Below are positions 60,014-64,000 of a stretch of 64,000 bases of DNA, piece after piece. The number at the start of each line of letters is the position of its first letter. Position 1 is the stretch's first letter. Origin of the DNA: Flavobacterium degerlachei (GTDB lineage Bacteria > Bacteroidota > Bacteroidia > Flavobacteriales > Flavobacteriaceae). The DNA lies in contig NZ_FNMV01000002.1 in NCBI RefSeq assembly GCF_900106645.1, positions 62,001-126,000 on the forward strand. Reading direction: 5' to 3'. Below the pieces are notes generated by a model, which saw nothing but the letters and a program-made list of their open reading frames with translations, was not told the DNA's origin and ran no database searches. Both the position numbers and the translations under genes were made by a program.

Positions 60014-60055
60014 AACAGACTACTCTATTTGCTTTATTCTATTCTCTCTAATTTA
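60014..60055 (-). repeat. Third copy of the AGAGTAAAGAATA-type simple repeat
   Basis: On the minus strand TAGAGAGAATAGAATAAAGC then AAATAGAGTA, the same composition and phrases as the flanks of the S23 gene at 30703-30829. It overlaps the last codons of rho. Confidence 0.45.
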
Positions 60056-61798
60056 ATCGTTCATCGAGATTAAAAACTCTTCATTATTTCTAGTTTGTCT
60101 GAAACGGTCGTTTATAAAACTCATCGCTTCCACTGGGTTCATGTCAGCAAGATACTTTCTCATGATCCACATTCTTTGCAATGTTTTTTCGTCTAATAAC
60201 AAATCATCGCGACGTGTACTTGAAGATGTTAAGTCAATTGCTGGGAAGATACGTTTGTTAGCAATTTTTCTATCCAACTGTAACTCCATATTACCAGTTC
60301 CTTTGAATTCTTCAAAAATAACTTCATCCATTTTAGAACCTGTTTCAGTTAATGCAGTAGCTATTATACTTAATGAACCTCCGTTTTCAACATTACGGGC
60401 CGCTCCAAAGAAACGTTTTGGTTTCTGCAATGCATTCGCATCCACACCACCACTCAATACTTTACCTGAAGCAGGTTGTACTGTATTATAGGCTCTGGCT
60501 AAACGTGTAATCGAATCCAGTAGGATAACAACATCATGTCCGCATTCTACTAATCGTTTTGCCTTTTCCAGAACGATATTAGCAATCTTAACGTGTTCTT
60601 GTGGCTCTCTGTCAAAAGTAGAAGCAATTACTTCTCCACGTACGCTACGTTGCATATCAGTAACTTCCTCAGGACGCTCATCTATCAATAAAACGATAAG
60701 ATAAACTTCAGGGTGGTTAGCTGCAATTGCGTTTGCAATTTCTTTCAACAACATTGTTTTACCCGTTTTTGGCTGGGCTACAATCATACCACGCTGTCCT
60801 TTTCCTATTGGAGAAAACAAATCGATAATACGTGTTGAAATCGTGCTTTCACGTGCAGCCAAATTGAATTTTTCTGACGGGAAAACTGGGGTTAAATGTT
60901 CAAAAGAAACTCTGTCACGAACAACTTGTGGGTCGTGTCCATTAATTTTAAGCACTTTTACAAGAGGGAAAAATTTCTCCCCTTCTTTTGGAGGACGTAC
61001 CACACCTTTAACTGTATCTCCGGTTTTAAGTCCGAATAGTCTAATTTGTGATGTAGATAAATAAATATCATCTGGCGATGCCAAATAGTTATAATCTGAA
61101 GAACGTAAAAAACCATAGCCATCAGCCATCATTTCTAAAACTCCTTCACTTTCTATGATTCCATCAAATTCAAAATCAGAATCCCTAAAATTGCTCTTTT
61201 TAGCTTTAAAAGTAGGGTTTTGGTTTTGTTTATTTAACTGGTTTGGGTTTACTTTTTTAACAGGAGCAATAACTTCTTGAGTTGATTTTGTTTCAGTATC
61301 CGTAGCTTCTTCGTTTTCTTTTGATACTTCTTTTGCTTCTTCCTTATCTTTTTTCAAAGCAATTTTCTTTTCGTAAGCAGATTTATTGAATTTAATCACC
61401 TTTCCTACTTTCTTTTCAACTACTGGAGCTTCATCAGGAGTTTCAGTTTGAGTATTTACAGCTTCAACTTGCGAAGTAACTTCTGCTGGCACCTCAATTT
61501 TAGCTTGTAACTCTGTATCCACAGCATCTTCTTTCTTTGAAAATAAAGGTTTTGTTGTCGCTTTTTGAATGGCTGCCTTTTTTACAGGCACAATCCGTGC
61601 TCTTTTTGGCTTATCATCTTCAGTATTATTTACCGCTTGTTTCTCTGATGTTGAATCAACAGTGCTATTTTGATGATCCAAAATCGCCCCTATTAAGGTG
61701 TCTTTTTTTACACCATTAAATTTTATGGTTTTAGCTGATTTAGCTATTTCTTGAAGCTCAGCAAGCTTCATTTCCTTTAATGCAGAAATATCAAACAT
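60053..61798 (-). CDS. rho: Transcription termination factor Rho with long N-terminal insertion
   Basis: 581 residues against 419 in E. coli. N-terminal Rho_N ([37 protein letters not shown]), then a low-complexity Lys/Glu/Thr/Val-rich insertion of about 170 residues (about 45-215), cold-shock RNA-binding domain ([44 protein letters not shown]) and the ATPase with Walker [15 protein letters not shown], Walker [19 protein letters not shown]-finger and Q/R loops. Such insertions are usual in Bacteroidota and high-GC actinobacteria. Terminates transcription and polarity. Long leader upstream. Confidence 0.97.
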   Translation of the reverse strand: MFDISALKEMKLAELQEIAKSAKTIKFNGVKKDTLIGAILDHQNSTVDSTSEKQAVNNTEDDKPKRARIVPVKKAAIQKATTKPLFSKKEDAVDTELQAKIEVPAEVTSQVEAVNTQTETPDEAPVVEKKVGKVIKFNKSAYEKKIALKKDKEEAKEVSKENEEATDTETKSTQEVIAPVKKVNPNQLNKQNQNPTFKAKKSNFRDSDFEFDGIIESEGVLEMMADGYGFLRSSDYNYLASPDDIYLSTSQIRLFGLKTGDTVKGVVRPPKEGEKFFPLVKVLKINGHDPQVVRDRVSFEHLTPVFPSEKFNLAARESTISTRIIDLFSPIGKGQRGMIVAQPKTGKTMLLKEIANAIAANHPEVYLIVLLIDERPEEVTDMQRSVRGEVIASTFDREPQEHVKIANIVLEKAKRLVECGHDVVILLDSITRLARAYNTVQPASGKVLSGGVDANALQKPKRFFGAARNVENGGSLSIIATALTETGSKMDEVIFEEFKGTGNMELQLDRKIANKRIFPAIDLTSSSTRRDDLLLDEKTLQRMWIMRKYLADMNPVEAMSFINDRFRQTRNNEEFLISMND

Positions 61799-61955
61799 GA
61801 ATGTTCTATGAGTTTAATTAAATTGGTAACACTATAAAAAGATAGGTAGTGATTTTTTATTTCGAATTGACCGCAGTATGAAGTGCTTACGGTATTGTCA
61901 TGCAATAATACGAATAAAATTTAATGATACAATAGTATTTTAAAAAAAGAAAATA
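61799..61955. other. Divergent region between rho and the DUF4293 gene
   Basis: Short region with both start sites; no gene. TGCTTACGGTATTGTCATGC near 61892-61905 belongs to the rho leader side; autoregulation of rho is common in bacteria but not demonstrable from sequence. Confidence 0.4.
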
Positions 61956-61963
61956 TATTTTTG
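61956..61963 (+). promoter_or_regulatory. -7 box of the DUF4293 gene
   Basis: TATTTTTG, exact TAnnTTTG, 17 bp before the ATG at 61981. Confidence 0.65.
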
Positions 61964-61980
61964 TAGAACAAAATTAAACA

Positions 61981-62394
61981 ATGATACAGAGAATACAGAC
62001 GATTTATTTAATTCTTGCTTTTGTAGTTACAGGAATATTACCGTTTTTATTTCCATTATGGACAATGAATGACGGAAAGGAATATTACTTTATGCAAAAC
62101 CAATTTTATGTAATCTTATTGGGATTAAGTACAACACTTACCGTTTTTAGTATTGTTTCCTATAAAAAAAGACAGAATCAATTTGTCGTTGGCAGATTGA
62201 ACATGATATTAAATTTAATTTTATTAGGATTGTTTGTATATCGTTCACTAAATGTATCTGGAGAAACAGTTCTTGTTTCTGAGAAAGGTATTGGGATGTT
62301 TCTACCTATAGTTGCTATCGTATTATTAGTCTTGGCTAATAAGGCCATCAAAAAGGATGAAGATCTTGTAAAATCTGTGGACAGATTGAGGTAA
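61981..62394 (+). CDS. DUF4293 four-helix membrane protein
   Basis: 137 residues. Starts with the characteristic MIQRIQTIYLILAF, has four membrane helices (about 8-27, 42-58, 72-88, 104-121) and ends with a short charged tail (NKAIKKDEDLVKSVDRLR). DUF4293 is a Bacteroidota-restricted family that lies beside rho in many genomes; the function is unknown. Own promoter box and terminator. Confidence 0.92.
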   Translation: MIQRIQTIYLILAFVVTGILPFLFPLWTMNDGKEYYFMQNQFYVILLGLSTTLTVFSIVSYKKRQNQFVVGRLNMILNLILLGLFVYRSLNVSGETVLVSEKGIGMFLPIVAIVLLVLANKAIKKDEDLVKSVDRLR

Positions 62395-62424
62395 ACCTAT
62401 AAACTTAGTTTATTAGTGCGAAGG

Positions 62425-62454
62425 AAACCCGAATTTAATTATTCGGGTTTTTTT
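62425..62454 (+). terminator. DUF4293 terminator
   Basis: AAACCCGAAT, TTAATT, ATTCGGGTTT then more T. Confidence 0.9.
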
Positions 62455-62500
62455 ATGACTTTTACTAAGAATAATTTAGTAAATAATAATGCATAAATGA

Positions 62501-62528
62501 TTTGTTAGCATATTTTTTTCTAAATTTG
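62501..62528 (+). promoter_or_regulatory. Promoter of the response regulator gene
   Basis: TTTG (62501-62504) and TAAATTTG (62521-62528) with a 16-bp spacer, slightly short for the consensus. The gene's longer open frame (from 62502) would begin inside this promoter, so ATG 62547 is preferred. Confidence 0.65.
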
Positions 62529-62546
62529 AATGCAGTATTATATAAC

Positions 62547-63209
62547 ATGAACGAAAAAATACGAATACATCTTGCAGACGATCATCAAGTTCTTATAGAT
62601 GGTATGAAAACGCTATTAAACACCGTCTCTAATTTTGAGGTGGTCGGTTTTTCATTGGAAGGAAGCACACTTTACGACGAAGTAAAATCAAACAACACAA
62701 GTATTCTCATTCTTGACATTAGCATGCCTGTAAAAGACGGTATTGAGGTAGTCAAAGAATTTGCAAAAAAAGGCTTCCCTTGCAAGGTAATCATCCTCTC
62801 CAGCTATGATGATTTAAAAATAATACAAGAGGTCATGAAACTTGGTGTTAATGGCTATTTAACAAAACAATGTGCCGGAGAAAATATCGTAGAGGCCATT
62901 AATGCAGTTGCATCTGGTGAAGATTATTTTTGTAATGTAGTTAGGGAGAAAATCTTTAATTCGGCAACCAAAAACATTCCAAAACTAAACAAATACAAGC
63001 CTACAATCAATTTACTGTTGACCTCCAGAGAAATTGAAATCATTACTTTAATTGCGTTAGAATATAGTGGTAAAGAAATTAGCGAACAGTTATTCATCAG
63101 TGCGAATACTGTTGAAACACACCGCAAAAACATCATGAAAAAACTAAAAGCAAAAAACACCATCAGTCTGGTTAAATTTGCCCTTAAAAACAAATTAATT
63201 AAAGCCTAA
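62547..63209 (+). CDS. LuxR/NarL-type response regulator
   Basis: 220 residues. Receiver domain with acidic Asp11-Asp12, phospho-acceptor Asp57 (ILILDISMPVKDG), Ser86 and Lys107 (GYLTKQC), then a LuxR helix-turn-helix LTSREIEIITLIALEYSGKEISEQLFISANTVETHRKNIMKKLKAKNTISLVKFALKNKLI. Phosphorylation by a partner histidine kinase controls DNA binding. The TPR protein 79 bp downstream is the probable partner. Operon of two or more genes. Confidence 0.95.
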   Translation: MNEKIRIHLADDHQVLIDGMKTLLNTVSNFEVVGFSLEGSTLYDEVKSNNTSILILDISMPVKDGIEVVKEFAKKGFPCKVIILSSYDDLKIIQEVMKLGVNGYLTKQCAGENIVEAINAVASGEDYFCNVVREKIFNSATKNIPKLNKYKPTINLLLTSREIEIITLIALEYSGKEISEQLFISANTVETHRKNIMKKLKAKNTISLVKFALKNKLIKA

Positions 63210-63288
63210 ATTGGTTCGCAATCAACTACAGATCCAACAGGAATTTGACCAAAAAAAACAAGAACTGTTTAATTTACATCAATTTTTC

Positions 63289-64000
63289 ATGATTCAAAAC
63301 CGATTCTTATTATTACTCCTGCTCCTATCAGCTTTTTTTAATCATGGGTTATTGTCCCAAAACACACCCCCTACGACAAAAACAATCACTGAGCTAACAG
63401 CAGAGGCTACCAGCCTAATGAAAGATGGAAAATACGAGAAATCGTTAATAAAATCTCGAGTCGCTTTAAAATACGCTATTGCCTTAAAAGACGATGATGC
63501 GATTGCCACTTGCTACAATACTATTGCTGCCAATTTTGACGAACTGACCGAGCCTGACAAAGCTTTTTTCTACTATCAAAAAGGACTTATCTATGCCAGC
63601 AGAACCAATAATAGCCAACTTAAAAACTGGCTTTACAACAATTTGGGTAACATCTACTGTTTTAACAAAAAGGAATATGCTAAAGGCATCTTTTATTACA
63701 AAAAATCACTAGACTACAGCACCAAAATTCATGATTCATCAGCTATTGTTTTTACGAAACTCAATATAACCTGGGCCTATTTTGACATTGGTCATTTTAA
63801 GGACGGCCTACCCTATTTGGAATTCGTCAATAAACACCACGAAAATTTTGGTGACAGCACTACAATTGCAGCCTTAAACATGCTCAACGGCATGTATTTC
63901 AACCATACTAATGAGGATGAAAAAGCGAATTATTTTTTTAATAATTCCATTAAACTTGCAATTAAAGAAGGATTCAAGTCTGACTTAGCATTTGCCTATT
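63289..64000 (+). CDS. TPR sensor protein (probable histidine kinase), C-terminus cut by window edge
   Basis: Open frame from ATG at 63289 to the window end with no stop, 237 residues visible. Signal peptide MIQNRFLLLLLLLSAFFNHGLLSQ, then TPR helices (DDDAIATCYNTIAANFDELTEPDKAFFYYQKGLIYA; NWLYNNLGNIYC, then KKEYAKGIFYYKKSLDY). The frame is also open upstream to TTG at 63211, which would place residues before the signal, so ATG is chosen. Directly behind the response regulator gene, it fits the Bacteroidota arrangement of periplasmic-TPR histidine kinases with NarL-type regulators; the kinase domain itself is outside the window and is inferred. Confidence 0.8.
   Translation, partial: MIQNRFLLLLLLLSAFFNHGLLSQNTPPTTKTITELTAEATSLMKDGKYEKSLIKSRVALKYAIALKDDDAIATCYNTIAANFDELTEPDKAFFYYQKGLIYASRTNNSQLKNWLYNNLGNIYCFNKKEYAKGIFYYKKSLDYSTKIHDSSAIVFTKLNITWAYFDIGHFKDGLPYLEFVNKHHENFGDSTTIAALNMLNGMYFNHTNEDEKANYFFNNSIKLAIKEGFKSDLAFAY

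Noticed and set aside
1-64000. tRNA, rRNA, transposase or integrase genes
   Set aside because: None could be recognised in either strand by motif reading; no tRNA-like cloverleaf with GGTTCGAA-type arm was seen.

Overview
The window is chromosomal DNA of a member of the Bacteroidota, most likely a Flavobacterium-type organism. The evidence is the low GC content, many start regions carrying the Bacteroidota promoter -7 box TAnnTTTG in place of a sigma70 -10 box, weak Shine-Dalgarno sites, and lineage-typical genes (HAD-first FadJ fusion, Rho with a long N-terminal insertion, DUF4293 beside rho, LETM1-like 'biofilm' protein, S23/four-helix-bundle gene, large monomeric PurL). Genes are short operons on both strands, usually closed by strong, often bidirectional, hairpin terminators. 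No rRNA, tRNA, CRISPR, integrase or transposase gene was found.

Layout. 1-1011: menaquinone genes on the minus strand (isochorismate synthase cut by the window edge, hotdog thioesterase). 1128-6490: beta-helix lipoprotein and purL. 6600-12030: an accessory region of small single-gene units separated by long non-coding repeats: two small membrane proteins, a SOUL haem-binding-like protein, an NTF2-like protein, a protein of unknown function with two similar halves, and a di-iron hydroxylase. 12200-23500: housekeeping and secreted proteins (DUF4920 lipoprotein, large zinc protease, HI0933-type flavoprotein, TPR adenylate cyclase coupled to an unknown small gene, YitT, HD hydrolase, long-chain acyl-CoA synthetase). 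23840-26160: a second accessory patch of three minus-strand single-gene units bounded by inverted repeats, one gene being DUF2971. 26440-33050: a MarR-controlled fatty-acid beta-oxidation operon (MarR, HAD/ECH fusion, thiolase, acyl-CoA dehydrogenase) interrupted by an S23 gene. 33219-36986: two lipoproteins inside a 165-bp direct repeat, then universal stress protein and a BCCT transporter. 37710-44540: SodC, YdeI-like protein, LETM1-like protein, beta carbonic anhydrase with a SulP anion transporter, and divergent dps/oxyR. 44557-45608: three tandem paralogous 65-residue proteins. 45764-64000: MnmD, IlvE, MazG-like, M49 peptidase, SRPBCC/GyrI-like protein, an ECF sigma operon, Asp-box lipoprotein, a protein with 66-bp tandem repeats, Kup, an RNA m5C methyltransferase, rho, DUF4293 and a LuxR-type response regulator followed by a truncated TPR sensor.

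Genes that work together: FadD-like synthetase with the MarR-fad operon (fatty-acid activation and degradation); carbonic anhydrase with SulP (CO2/bicarbonate); OxyR, Dps and SodC (oxidative stress); BCCT with USP and Kup (osmotic/ion balance); and the sigma, membrane protein and periplasmic protein trio (envelope stress).

The most interesting unexplained structures are: (i) four diverged copies of a roughly 250-340 bp intergenic repeat at 7.7-10.8 kb, each with a 15-nt hairpin whose 6-bp stem is kept by compensatory changes and a second hairpin site 28-29 nt later; (ii) cassette-like single genes with inverted-repeat junctions resembling attC sites but with no integrase here; (iii) the triplicated 65-aa gene family; (iv) an S23 gene enclosed by a perfect 17-bp inverted repeat, with a gene-less relative one gene upstream; and (v) the 165-bp duplication around a lipoprotein pair. 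All readings were made by eye; no database search was run.
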